Source of the DNA: Gimesia benthica
GTDB lineage: Bacteria; Planctomycetota; Planctomycetia; Planctomycetales; Planctomycetaceae
NCBI RefSeq assembly: GCF_009720525.1
Contig: NZ_CP043930.1
Coordinates: forward strand, 744,001 to 808,000
Length of the DNA stretch: 64,000 nucleotides
Direction: 5' to 3'
A program made the translations under genes and the position numbers. This document shows positions 17,498 to 25,941 of this stretch, piece after piece. The notes beneath the pieces are model-generated. The model made no database searches and was not told the DNA's origin. It saw only the letters and a list, made by a program, of their open reading frames with translations. Position 1 is the stretch's first letter, and each line of letters starts with the position of its first letter.

Positions 17498-17998
17498 ATG
17501 GATTATGAAAATCAATCCTCTTACCCTTCGGGGGAACCAGGCAAAGAGTGGCCCTGCCTGCGTCAATTCTGTGTGTTTATGGAAAACCGAGTCGGGTATC
17601 TCCATCAGTTGCTAAAGCTTCTGGAAAAGTTTGACCTGAGAATCATTGCTTTGAGCACCGTCGATTCGGTAGACGTCGCGATGAGTCGTATCGTTCTCGA
17701 TAACTACGAGCACGCCAGGGAAATCTTTGAGCTCTCCGGTTATACCTTCTTCGAAAAAGATCTCATCGGTGTCGAATTGCCGGATGACACGCAGCCTTAC
17801 ATGAGAATCTGTCTCTCATTGCTCCAGGCAGAGGTCAACATCGACTACACTTATCCGCTGCTCTATCGCAGACATGGTAGAGGGGCGATCGCTCTGTGCG
17901 TTGATGATATCGATCTGGGAATCAGAACACTGACAGAACAGGGGCATCGCATCATCACCGAAAAAGACCTCAAAGATGATGACGAATACCTGCTCTGA
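17498..17998 (+). CDS. Tandem ACT-domain protein
   Basis: A 166-residue protein made almost entirely of two ACT-like domains. The first (about 25-95) has [20 protein letters not shown] followed by [11 protein letters not shown]. The second (about 105-160) has [11 protein letters not shown] and [14 protein letters not shown] domains bind amino acids and usually regulate amino-acid metabolism; here no enzyme domain is attached. The ATG at 17498 gives [18 protein letters not shown] before the first domain. No adjacent biosynthetic gene indicates the ligand. Confidence 0.82.
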   Translation: MDYENQSSYPSGEPGKEWPCLRQFCVFMENRVGYLHQLLKLLEKFDLRIIALSTVDSVDVAMSRIVLDNYEHAREIFELSGYTFFEKDLIGVELPDDTQPYMRICLSLLQAEVNIDYTYPLLYRRHGRGAIALCVDDIDLGIRTLTEQGHRIITEKDLKDDDEYLL

Positions 17999-18015
17999 TT
18001 CAGAACGAGGCTGAC

Positions 18016-19050
18016 TTACAAACCGGGCACGGCTTGCCTCTTACCGGTACTGGCTGCCTCGTAACAGGCGTAGATCGTCTGAATAATTCTCAAACTCTCG
18101 CGGCTGGTGAGCAGTGGTTCTGATTCACCTGCCGCCGCCAGGACAGCCTTACGAACTGCGGGAGTATACCCGCGCGGCTCCAGTGGTTTTTCAAAACGAT
18201 AATGCTTCCCGTTGTGATTGACACTCCAATCCAGGGGACGATCAGCAAAGGGGAGCATCTCCAGCCAGCCCTTGCTTCCCCAGATTTTAATCATGGACTG
18301 ATATCCCTGCTTCAGATAGAAGCCCGCGGTCAAAGTCCCTAGAAATCCCACATCATAACGCAAGGCGAATGCTGCCGAGTCTTCAACATCAAGCGGTTGA
18401 CCACCGGCATTCGCCGTAAACCCGCTCACCTCGTTGATCGACGCACCTGTCAGATACATCGACAGGTCCAGCCAGTGAATGGCCAGCCAGGACAGAAAGC
18501 CCCCGCCGGCCTGATCCTTGTGTGCGTACCAGCTTCCATGATAGGCGGGTCTGGTTAAGCGGGTCTGATCGGCCAACAGTTGCAGTTCAACACCGTAGAT
18601 CTTTCCCAGCGTCCCCTCCTGGATCAGTGTGCGTGCATACTGGATCTCCGGGTTCGTCCGATTGGCCAGGGCCAGCGATAAGTTCAGATGCTTACTTTCC
18701 GCCTTCTGAACCAGTGGCTCGAACTGAGACACATTCAGACACGCGGGCTTCTCTGAAAGCACATGTGATCCCTGTTCCAGTGACAGATCAATCGCAGCAG
18801 GCGCCTGTCGGGCCTCCATCGTGACCAGAGCCAGCTCCGGTTTATGATTCTGAAAAAGTGCTTCTGCCTGAGGATAGACCTGGCTCAACTTGGTCCCTAG
18901 TTCCTTTCGCGCCAGATTAACCTGTTTTCCACTCGGGTCCGCCAGATAAACCAACTTCACAGCTTCGATTGTTTTCAAAGCTGAGAAATACGCACCCAGG
19001 TGTGCCCCGGTCTCATTGGTCAACACGGCCACATCGATCTGATTACTCAT
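18016..19050 (-). CDS. Gfo/Idh/MocA-family oxidoreductase
   Basis: A 344-residue NAD(P)-dependent sugar-type dehydrogenase. The N-terminal Rossmann fold (about 1-120) is somewhat divergent at the dinucleotide loop (NETGAHLGAYFSAL) but keeps VLSEKPACLNV (EKP motif, about 92-102). The C-terminal alpha/beta domain (about 125-340) has GGGFLSWLAIHWLDLSMYL, which carries the conserved His-x-x-Asp. The substrate is likely a sugar, inositol or derivative. It is divergent from the adjacent alcohol dehydrogenase gene; the two may form a small oxidoreductase pair. It ends 18 bases from the convergent ACT gene. Confidence 0.88.
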   Translation of the reverse strand: MSNQIDVAVLTNETGAHLGAYFSALKTIEAVKLVYLADPSGKQVNLARKELGTKLSQVYPQAEALFQNHKPELALVTMEARQAPAAIDLSLEQGSHVLSEKPACLNVSQFEPLVQKAESKHLNLSLALANRTNPEIQYARTLIQEGTLGKIYGVELQLLADQTRLTRPAYHGSWYAHKDQAGGGFLSWLAIHWLDLSMYLTGASINEVSGFTANAGGQPLDVEDSAAFALRYDVGFLGTLTAGFYLKQGYQSMIKIWGSKGWLEMLPFADRPLDWSVNHNGKHYRFEKPLEPRGYTPAVRKAVLAAAGESEPLLTSRESLRIIQTIYACYEAASTGKRQAVPGL

Positions 19051-19221
19051 CGCAGAATTCCTTCAGTTTCTCCAGGGGCCAAGCAGTCCACCAGAGGTCA
19101 AGACTTTGCATTTGAATCGACATCGTATATTTTATATGAATATATCCTTTCCGCTTTGTTCCTGCCAGATGCAACTTTGATTCTGGAACAGGAAGCTGTC
19201 ACATATTTCAGGACCAGTCCT

Positions 19222-20205
19222 TTGTTAGCAAGTCATCTCGTAGCGCCCGGTCAACTTGAACTCATTGACGTTCCCGAACCCGAATTACCGGCTTCTCCAC
19301 CTGCAGACTGTGCGGGTCAGATTATCTTTCAGCCCGAGACCACCTGTCTGTGTGGCTCCGACCTCCCTTATTTCAATGGCACCGACGAATGGGAAATTGA
19401 GATCGGTCACTCGCTACATGAGATGATTGGCACGGTCACCGCGACCAATGGAAACCGCTGGAAAGCAGGGGACCGTGTATTGGCTGTTCCCGTGATGCAA
19501 CAGGGCCTGCAGGAGCGATTTCTGCTGGATGAATCCCGCACCATTCCCATCGTGACCAATATTCCCGAGGAACATGCATTGATGGCCCAGCCCCTGGGGA
19601 CGGCCCTCTTCGCTCTCAAAAAACTTCCCAATCTGCTGGACAAGACCGTCGCTGTAGTGGGACAGGGACCGATGGGACAACTTATGAATGCCGCCTTGAA
19701 CAACATGGGAGCGCGCCAGATCATCGGCATTGATCTACTCGAATCCCGGCTGGAGGTCAGTCCCCGCATGGGCGCCACCGCCACGATTTGTAACAGGAAC
19801 CACGATCCGGTTACCGCTATCCGGGAAATTTTAAAGGGAGAACTGCCCGACATCGTGATTGAAGCGGTTGGTCACGCCGATCAGCAAATCAATCTCTGCG
19901 TTGAACTCTGTCGCCAGGCTGGTCAGATCCTGGTCTTCGGTGTTCCCCCTGAGACGATCGACAATTTTCGAATACGGGATCTGGTATTTAAAAATATTAC
20001 CGTTCATTCCAGCATCAATCCGGATTTCAACCGTGACTTTCCGCTGGCGATGCAATGGCTCTCTGAGGACCGAATAGATGTCGGTCCGATTATCACACAT
20101 CGCTTCCCTCTCGCTGAAATTCAGCAGGCATTCGAACTGTTCCGCGATCGAAGGGAGGGGGCTATCAAAGTCATCGTTGATTTCCCTGCGAAACAACAGG
20201 CATAA
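19222..20205 (+). CDS. Zinc-type alcohol dehydrogenase family protein (MDR superfamily)
   Basis: A medium-chain dehydrogenase/reductase. The open frame extends back to 19000, but that would overlap the divergent oxidoreductase gene and add 74 residues with no family match. TTG 19222 preceded by AGGA (19210-19213) gives a normal 327-residue protein starting LASHLVAPGQLELIDVPEP. The catalytic-zinc Cys is in TTCLCGSDLPYF; the usual GHE is present as GHSLHE. The NAD-binding loop is GQGPMGQ. The structural-zinc four-Cys lobe is absent. It is most like sorbitol or threonine-type dehydrogenases of unknown substrate. The exact start is uncertain. Confidence 0.8.
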   Translation: MLASHLVAPGQLELIDVPEPELPASPPADCAGQIIFQPETTCLCGSDLPYFNGTDEWEIEIGHSLHEMIGTVTATNGNRWKAGDRVLAVPVMQQGLQERFLLDESRTIPIVTNIPEEHALMAQPLGTALFALKKLPNLLDKTVAVVGQGPMGQLMNAALNNMGARQIIGIDLLESRLEVSPRMGATATICNRNHDPVTAIREILKGELPDIVIEAVGHADQQINLCVELCRQAGQILVFGVPPETIDNFRIRDLVFKNITVHSSINPDFNRDFPLAMQWLSEDRIDVGPIITHRFPLAEIQQAFELFRDRREGAIKVIVDFPAKQQA

Positions 20206-20253
20206 TCGAACTATTACATCATTGAATCCCCCTGACTCTAAGGTTCCATCATA

Positions 20254-21597
20254 ATGATATCTGACAAGCCCTGCCGTGTTCTGTGTGTATTGATCTTCTG
20301 TCTGCTCTTAACGACTACTGGTCTACGAGCAGAGAATCGCCCCAACATCATTTATGTGATGGCAGATGACATGGGCTACGGTGACCTGGGCTGCTACGGT
20401 CAGAAAATTATCAAGACACCCAATATCGACCAGCTTGCCCAGCAGGGGATGCGGTTCACCAATCACTATGCGGGGCATACCGTCTGTCGTCCCTCGCGGC
20501 TGGTCCTGCTTACCGGTCAGCATTCGGGACACACTCCGATCAGCCAGAATGAACAGTATTATTTCCAGGAAAACACAACGACCGTCACCTCACTGCTCAA
20601 ACAGCAGGGTTACGCGACAGGTGGTGTAGGAAAATGGGCCCTCGGTATTCCAGAGTCAACCGGTGTTCCCAGCAAGCAGGGCTTTGATTTCTGGTTCGGC
20701 TACCTGGACCAGGGCAACGCGCACAACTTTTATCCCGAGTTCCTCTGGAGCAATGAACAGGAAGTTTCATTGCCGGGAAACAAGGTGGGCCCTCACAAAC
20801 GGGTCTCGATCTCGCGCGAAACCTATTCGCATGATCTGCTGACCCGCGAAGCATTCAACTTTATCCGGGCGAATGCAGATAAGCCTTTCTTCCTGCAGGC
20901 GCATTACACAATTCCACACGCGAACAATGAAGGGGGCCGCGCTACCGGTGATGGCATGGAAGTCCCTGAATACGGCGACTACCAGGATCGTGAGTGGCCT
21001 CAACCTGAAAAAGGCTTCGCCGCGATGGTGACCCGCCTCGACCGGGACCTGGGCCGGATGGTCAAACTTCTGAATGAACTCAAGCTGGAAAACAAAACCA
21101 TCATCTTTTTCACTTCGGACAATGGTCCCCACCAGGAAGGCATGCATCAGGTGGAATTCTTCAACTCCAATGGACCGCTGAAAGGATACAAACGCGATCT
21201 GTATGAGGGAGGCATCCGGGTGCCGCTGATTGTCAAGTGGCCGGGGAAAATCAAACCGGGCACCACATCCGATCACATCAGTGCTTTCTGGGACTTCCTG
21301 CCTACGGCCTGTGAACTGGCGGGAATCCAGCCGCCGAAAAACATCGATGGCATTTCCTACCTGCCTGAACTGCTGGGCCAGTCGCAAGAGGCGCATGCGA
21401 CGATGTTCTGGAAATATCGGGGCAAAGTGGCTCTGCGGGCTGGTAAATGGAAGGCCGTCCAGACTGGCCCCGGTAAACCTCTAGAGTTGTATAATCTCGA
21501 TACGGATATCGGAGAGACTCACAATCTCGCTAAAGATCATCCCGATATCGTCGCACGCCTGCAGCGACAGATCACCGCCAGTCAGTCTGCAGACTAG
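20254..21597 (+). CDS. Type I sulfatase (formylglycine-dependent)
   Basis: A 447-residue exported arylsulfatase-like enzyme. Signal peptide about 1-26 (VLCVLIFCLLLTTTGLRA). The metal-site motif is MADDMGYGDLG (residues 36-46). The sulfatase signature Cys78-Arg-Pro-Ser-Arg is followed by LVLLTG; Cys78 would be oxidised to formylglycine. Further metal ligands are in FFTSDNGPH. Planctomycetes carry many such enzymes for sulfated polysaccharides. Its stop overlaps the stop of the convergent DUF1501 gene at the shared CTAG (21594-21597). The substrate cannot be read from sequence. Confidence 0.93.
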   Translation: MISDKPCRVLCVLIFCLLLTTTGLRAENRPNIIYVMADDMGYGDLGCYGQKIIKTPNIDQLAQQGMRFTNHYAGHTVCRPSRLVLLTGQHSGHTPISQNEQYYFQENTTTVTSLLKQQGYATGGVGKWALGIPESTGVPSKQGFDFWFGYLDQGNAHNFYPEFLWSNEQEVSLPGNKVGPHKRVSISRETYSHDLLTREAFNFIRANADKPFFLQAHYTIPHANNEGGRATGDGMEVPEYGDYQDREWPQPEKGFAAMVTRLDRDLGRMVKLLNELKLENKTIIFFTSDNGPHQEGMHQVEFFNSNGPLKGYKRDLYEGGIRVPLIVKWPGKIKPGTTSDHISAFWDFLPTACELAGIQPPKNIDGISYLPELLGQSQEAHATMFWKYRGKVALRAGKWKAVQTGPGKPLELYNLDTDIGETHNLAKDHPDIVARLQRQITASQSAD

Positions 21598-23081
21598 ATG
21601 ATTTCCGAAATCGGTTCGGTATGTTCAACGCCAACCAGTTTCTGATCCAGTCCGCCGTAAAAGTAAGACAGACGATTCGGGTCGAGGCCCATCTGATGCA
21701 GGATCGTCGCGTGCAGTCGTTTGACATGGAACGGTTTCTCCACGGCGGCAGCGCCGAGTTCATCGGTTGCCCCCACGGAAGTTCCACCTTTGATTCCACC
21801 GCCCGCAGTCCACATGGTGAATCCGAAGGAGTTATGATCGCGGCCGGTCCCTTTCGCGTATTCTGCAGTGGGCTGACGTCCGAATTCGCCTCCCCAGACA
21901 ATCATGGTCTCATCGAACAGGCCCCGTGCTTTGAGATCCTTGATCAGCGCTGCGATCGGCTGATCGGTATTCCCGGCATGATAGCTGTGATTCTTGACCA
22001 GATCCCCATGTGCATCCCAGTTGGCATCATTATGATTTCCGCCTGAGTAGAGCTGAATAAATCGAACTCCGCGTTCGACCAGACGCCGGGCCAAGAGGCA
22101 GCGTCTGCCAAAATCAGCAGTCCGGGGATTGTTCAGCCCGTACATATCCTGAGTCTGTTGGGGCTCTGAAGCCAGATCTGCTGCTTCTGGTGCGTGTTGC
22201 TGCATCTTGAAAGCCAGTTCATAGCTGGCGATCCGGGCCGCCAGTTCCGAATTCCCCGCCCGGGTTGCTTCATGTTTTTCATTGGCCGTTTTCAGCGCAT
22301 CCAGCAGTTCTCGCTGGACGGCTCTACTCATGCCCGCGGGTCGTCGCAGGTCTACAAGTGGTGCTCCCTTGGAGCGCATTGTCGTCCCCTGATAAGTGGC
22401 CGGCATAAAACCGCTGGACCAGTTCTTGGCGCCGCTGATCGGTCCACCTGTCGGATCGAGCATCACCACGTAGCCGGGCAGGTTTTCATTCTCGCTTCCC
22501 AGACCATAGTTCAGCCAGGAGCCGAGGCTGGGGAACCCGCTCAAGATGCGTCCTGAATTCATCATCAACATGGCTGAGCCATGGATTGGTGAATCCGCGG
22601 TCATCGACTTGAGAAATGCAATATCGTCGACACAGGTCGCCAGATGCGGGAACAGATCCGAAACCCATTGCCCCGATTGGCCGTACTGTTTGAACTTCCA
22701 TTTGGGACCAACAACGCGTCCTTCGTTCTTTTCGCCGCCGCGTCCCTTGGTTTTGACGGGAATCGTCTTACCATCCAGACCATACAACTTAGGCTTATGA
22801 TCGAACGTATCGACATGACTCGGGCCACCGTACATGAACAGGAAGATCACGCTCTTGGCCTTGGGTTTGAAGTGGGGATCTTTGGGTGCCAGCGGGTTCC
22901 GGAACTGACTTACACCGTCAGCGGCAACCGCCTGTGAATTCAGAAAACCATCCGCGGACAACATCCCGGTTAAAGCGACGGAACCAAATCCGCCTCCCGC
23001 TTCCCACAGGAATTCCCGCCGTGTTCGTCGGCAAAACTGGGCATGTCCGGCAGGTTGTTGGGGTTGCTGTTCTAAGCTCAT
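21594..23081 (-). CDS. DUF1501 protein with Tat signal
   Basis: A 495-residue planctomycete-type DUF1501 protein. The N-terminus has a twin-arginine motif TRREFL (residues 20-25) followed by a Gly/Ala hydrophobic stretch, so export by Tat is predicted. The body shows the family pattern FLFMYGGPSHVDTFDHKP, AFLKSMTADSPIHGSAMLMMN, RFIQLYSGGNHNDANWDAH and WGGEFGRQP, an alkaline-phosphatase/sulfatase-like fold. It is 67 bases downstream of the PSCyt1/PSD1 gene on the same strand, the pairing seen repeatedly in planctomycete genomes. The biochemical function of the pair is not established. Confidence 0.93.
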   Translation of the reverse strand: MSLEQQPQQPAGHAQFCRRTRREFLWEAGGGFGSVALTGMLSADGFLNSQAVAADGVSQFRNPLAPKDPHFKPKAKSVIFLFMYGGPSHVDTFDHKPKLYGLDGKTIPVKTKGRGGEKNEGRVVGPKWKFKQYGQSGQWVSDLFPHLATCVDDIAFLKSMTADSPIHGSAMLMMNSGRILSGFPSLGSWLNYGLGSENENLPGYVVMLDPTGGPISGAKNWSSGFMPATYQGTTMRSKGAPLVDLRRPAGMSRAVQRELLDALKTANEKHEATRAGNSELAARIASYELAFKMQQHAPEAADLASEPQQTQDMYGLNNPRTADFGRRCLLARRLVERGVRFIQLYSGGNHNDANWDAHGDLVKNHSYHAGNTDQPIAALIKDLKARGLFDETMIVWGGEFGRQPTAEYAKGTGRDHNSFGFTMWTAGGGIKGGTSVGATDELGAAAVEKPFHVKRLHATILHQMGLDPNRLSYFYGGLDQKLVGVEHTEPISEII

Positions 23082-23148
23082 ATCCTGATCCTTTATACGC
23101 TCTCAGGCTCTCTCAAACCCGTTATGTCAATATCGTAATATCATAATC

Positions 23149-25632
23149 TTAATCGAGATAAACAAACTCATTGCGGTTTAAAATCGTCAGGCAGAAATAG
23201 TCCCGGGCCTGTCTCTCAGATAACTGATGTTTGTCAATCAGGCTCTTAATAAGTTGAACTCCCCGGTCCACCTCACCAGGCTGGGGTTGACGACCATAGG
23301 CGAGGCGAATTGCCCGTGCTACGAATGCCGGGTATTCCGGTCCCGCATCCTTGAGCAGTCGTTCGGTCAGGTGTTCTGCCTGACTGTTGACGAAGGCGCC
23401 GTTAATCATCCCCAGAGCCTGTGCCGGCTGGGTCGTCACAAATCGCACCGCACAGCTGCTGTCCGTGTCGGCAAAGTCAAAATTGAAGAGCAGGGGAGTC
23501 AGCAGTGAACGTTTGACGAAAATATAGACACTTCGCCGCGCCCGTTCTTCTTCCGAAGAATCTCCCCAACCCTGTCCCGGTTTTGACTGTCCCTGCATGA
23601 CCTCTTTAGAAATCTGTGGATAAAAGCCCGGACCATACATTTTTGAATTCAAGCGTCCATTGACCGCCAGGATACTGTCGCGGACTTCCTCCGCACTCAA
23701 TCTTCGCATATTGAACCGCCAGAACAGATCATTGGCCGGGTCGATGGTAGCCGCTTCTTCGGAGAATTGAGAGGACATCTGATAGGTATTTGACAGCATG
23801 ATCAGCTTGTGCAAGGCTTTGAACCGCTGTCCCTCATCGTTAAATTTCAGGGCGAGCCAGTCCAGCAGCTCTGGATGTGTCGGCGGGACCCCCAGCTGTC
23901 CGAAGTTATTGGGTGACTGAACGATTCCCCGACCAAAGTGATGCTGCCAGATCCGGTTCACAATGACCCGCGAAGTCAGCAGGTTATCCTGATCGGCGAT
24001 CCACTCTGCCAGTACGCGTCTGCGGCCGGAGGTTTTCTGCTCCGCCGAGGGTTGGGGAATTATCGCCTGCTCACCGCCGAAGATCTCAGGAAAACCGGGC
24101 TGGACTGGTTCCCCTTTCACATGCGGATTTCCCCGCAGTAGAACGAAGGTTTCCCGGGGTTCTTTGAGGCTGCGTCTGACGCTGAGCGCCATCTTGCGGG
24201 GAGGCAGTTTTTTCCGCTCCGCATTCAGTTCCTGCATTTCGGACTGCATCTTCTGATACTCCTGCATTTGTGCAGGCTCCAGAAATTGAGCCAGTTTTTC
24301 TTCCAGAAGCTTTTTGCGTTCCCTAGTCTCAGAGCGCCGCTGATCGACGCCCGACATCTTTTTAATACCAGTCTCTTCAATCGCACGCATTTTCTGCTTC
24401 AGCTCACCCTGTTTTTCGTCGAGCTCTGCGTAGCGGGTTACCAGCTTCGTACCCGTGATATCGGTTTGATTAAAAGAGAGTTGATCGGAGCGGATTCCGT
24501 ATGAGTTCAGACCATGGAAAAACGCCATAAAGCGGTAATAGTCTTCATGGGGAATCGGATCGATTTTATGTTCGTGACAGCGGGCACAGTTCAGTGTCAG
24601 CCCGAGGAACACCTGACTGGTTGTGGTGACGATATCATCCAGCTCATTGTAGTAACTCAAGAGCGGGTCAGCCGGTTCATCATCCCAGAGCCCCAGTCGA
24701 TAATAGCCGGTGGCGATAATGGAATCATTGGTCACCTGATCCAGTTCGTCCCCTGCCAGTTGTTCTTTAATGAACTGGGCGTAGGGTTTGTCTTCGTTCA
24801 GGGAGCGGATGACATAATCCCGAAAACGCCAGGCATTGGGTTTGTTACCATCCCGTTCATAACTGTTGGTATCAGCATAGCGGACCAGGTCCAGCCAGTG
24901 ACGCGCCCAGCGTTCTCCGTAATGAGGCGAATCCAGCAGGCGGTCAATTATTTTTTCGTAGGCATCAGGAGCGGGATTGTTAACAAATTGATCGACTTCC
25001 TCGGGAGTGGGAGGCAGACCGGTCAGATCAAAATATGCCCGACGAATCAGTGCGACCCGATCTGCGGGTGGTGCAGGGAAGAGTCCCTTCTGCTCCAGTT
25101 TTTTCAGGATGAACGCATCAATTGGATTTTGAACCCATTCCTGGTTCTGGGTGGAGGGTGGTGCCTGCTTCCGGGGAGGTTCAAAGGCCCAGTGTTTTTT
25201 CCATTCTGCGCCCTGGGAGATCCAGTTCTTCAGCAATTCCACCTGGGCCTGCTTGAGCTGCTCCCCTTCCGGGGGCATCTGCAATCCATCATCCCGGGGG
25301 GAAATCCGGGCAATGAGTTCACTCTGTTCGGGATGGCGGGAAACAATTGCCGTTGCTTCCGATTCCAGTTTTTTGAACGCTTCATCACTCTGATCCAGTC
25401 GGAGCCCCCCTTCCTGTACATCGGGACCATGGCAGGAGTAACAATGCTTTGCCAGCAGTGGTTGGATCTCCTGTGTAAAATCCACGGGAGACTGTGAAGG
25501 AGACTTAGCAGGGGTAGTCTTCGTTTCTGCATCGACTTCTGCAGTGAACCCCAAAATGAAACTGAGGAGAATCCCCCAGAAGAGTAACTGAATTAAACAT
25601 GGTCTGTTTCTCAAGCGACTGGATTCCGGCAT
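23149..25632 (-). CDS. PSD1/PSCyt1 planctomycete cytochrome C domain protein (DUF1549/DUF1553)
   Basis: An 827-residue exported protein. Signal peptide about 12-35 (LIQLLFWGILLSFILGF). PSCyt1 haem-binding motif CYSCH (residues 64-68), followed by GGLRLD. PSCyt2/DUF1549 occupies about 160-375 and includes YADTNSYERDGNKP and a second CxxCH (LNCARCHEHKIDPIPHEDYY). A coiled-coil linker spans about 395-475. DUF1553/PSD1 fills about 535-800, with NRIWQHHFGRGIV. Two CxxCH motifs suggest covalent haem binding. It is the first gene of a two-gene unit with the DUF1501 gene. A role in respiration or polymer breakdown is only speculated for the family. Confidence 0.93.
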   Translation of the reverse strand: MPESSRLRNRPCLIQLLFWGILLSFILGFTAEVDAETKTTPAKSPSQSPVDFTQEIQPLLAKHCYSCHGPDVQEGGLRLDQSDEAFKKLESEATAIVSRHPEQSELIARISPRDDGLQMPPEGEQLKQAQVELLKNWISQGAEWKKHWAFEPPRKQAPPSTQNQEWVQNPIDAFILKKLEQKGLFPAPPADRVALIRRAYFDLTGLPPTPEEVDQFVNNPAPDAYEKIIDRLLDSPHYGERWARHWLDLVRYADTNSYERDGNKPNAWRFRDYVIRSLNEDKPYAQFIKEQLAGDELDQVTNDSIIATGYYRLGLWDDEPADPLLSYYNELDDIVTTTSQVFLGLTLNCARCHEHKIDPIPHEDYYRFMAFFHGLNSYGIRSDQLSFNQTDITGTKLVTRYAELDEKQGELKQKMRAIEETGIKKMSGVDQRRSETRERKKLLEEKLAQFLEPAQMQEYQKMQSEMQELNAERKKLPPRKMALSVRRSLKEPRETFVLLRGNPHVKGEPVQPGFPEIFGGEQAIIPQPSAEQKTSGRRRVLAEWIADQDNLLTSRVIVNRIWQHHFGRGIVQSPNNFGQLGVPPTHPELLDWLALKFNDEGQRFKALHKLIMLSNTYQMSSQFSEEAATIDPANDLFWRFNMRRLSAEEVRDSILAVNGRLNSKMYGPGFYPQISKEVMQGQSKPGQGWGDSSEEERARRSVYIFVKRSLLTPLLFNFDFADTDSSCAVRFVTTQPAQALGMINGAFVNSQAEHLTERLLKDAGPEYPAFVARAIRLAYGRQPQPGEVDRGVQLIKSLIDKHQLSERQARDYFCLTILNRNEFVYLD

Positions 25633-25941
25633 TTAGACTTCTCTCTCCCGACATTGGTGTGATCATGGAATGATCTCAGCATTTTCCAGATGTCATAGTA
25701 ACTCTCAGTTCAATTTATTCTATTCTCAATCATTCCATAAATGAATGTCAATTCAACAATAAACTAACCTAAGTTATTTCCCTCGCAGTGATTTGTGTTC
25801 ATTTTCTTCCGCAATCTGAGGCGACACCCTCGAAAGTAGTCTGTCTGTAACTCAAAGGATTGTGCTATAATGGTGTCATCTGTAATCACAGACGCGCTTT
25901 GACACTGGCATCTGTTTTTGCCCCCGAGGAGAATTTGCAGG
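25633..25941. other. Divergent promoter region of PSCyt1 and PQQ-repeat genes
   Basis: 309 bases without a gene. It holds the extended -10 promoter at 25863-25871 for the rightward gene; no clear leftward promoter was identified. Confidence 0.5.
25863..25871 (+). promoter_or_regulatory. Extended -10 promoter (TGCTATAAT)
   Basis: A perfect TATAAT (25866-25871) with an upstream TG one base away, the extended -10 form that tolerates a poor -35. It predicts a start near 25878 and a leader of about 64 nt to the ATG at 25942. Confidence 0.55.

Noticed and set aside
19000..19221. N-terminal extension of the alcohol dehydrogenase
   Set aside because: It would overlap the start of the divergent oxidoreductase gene and adds sequence unlike the family; the TTG at 19222 fits better.
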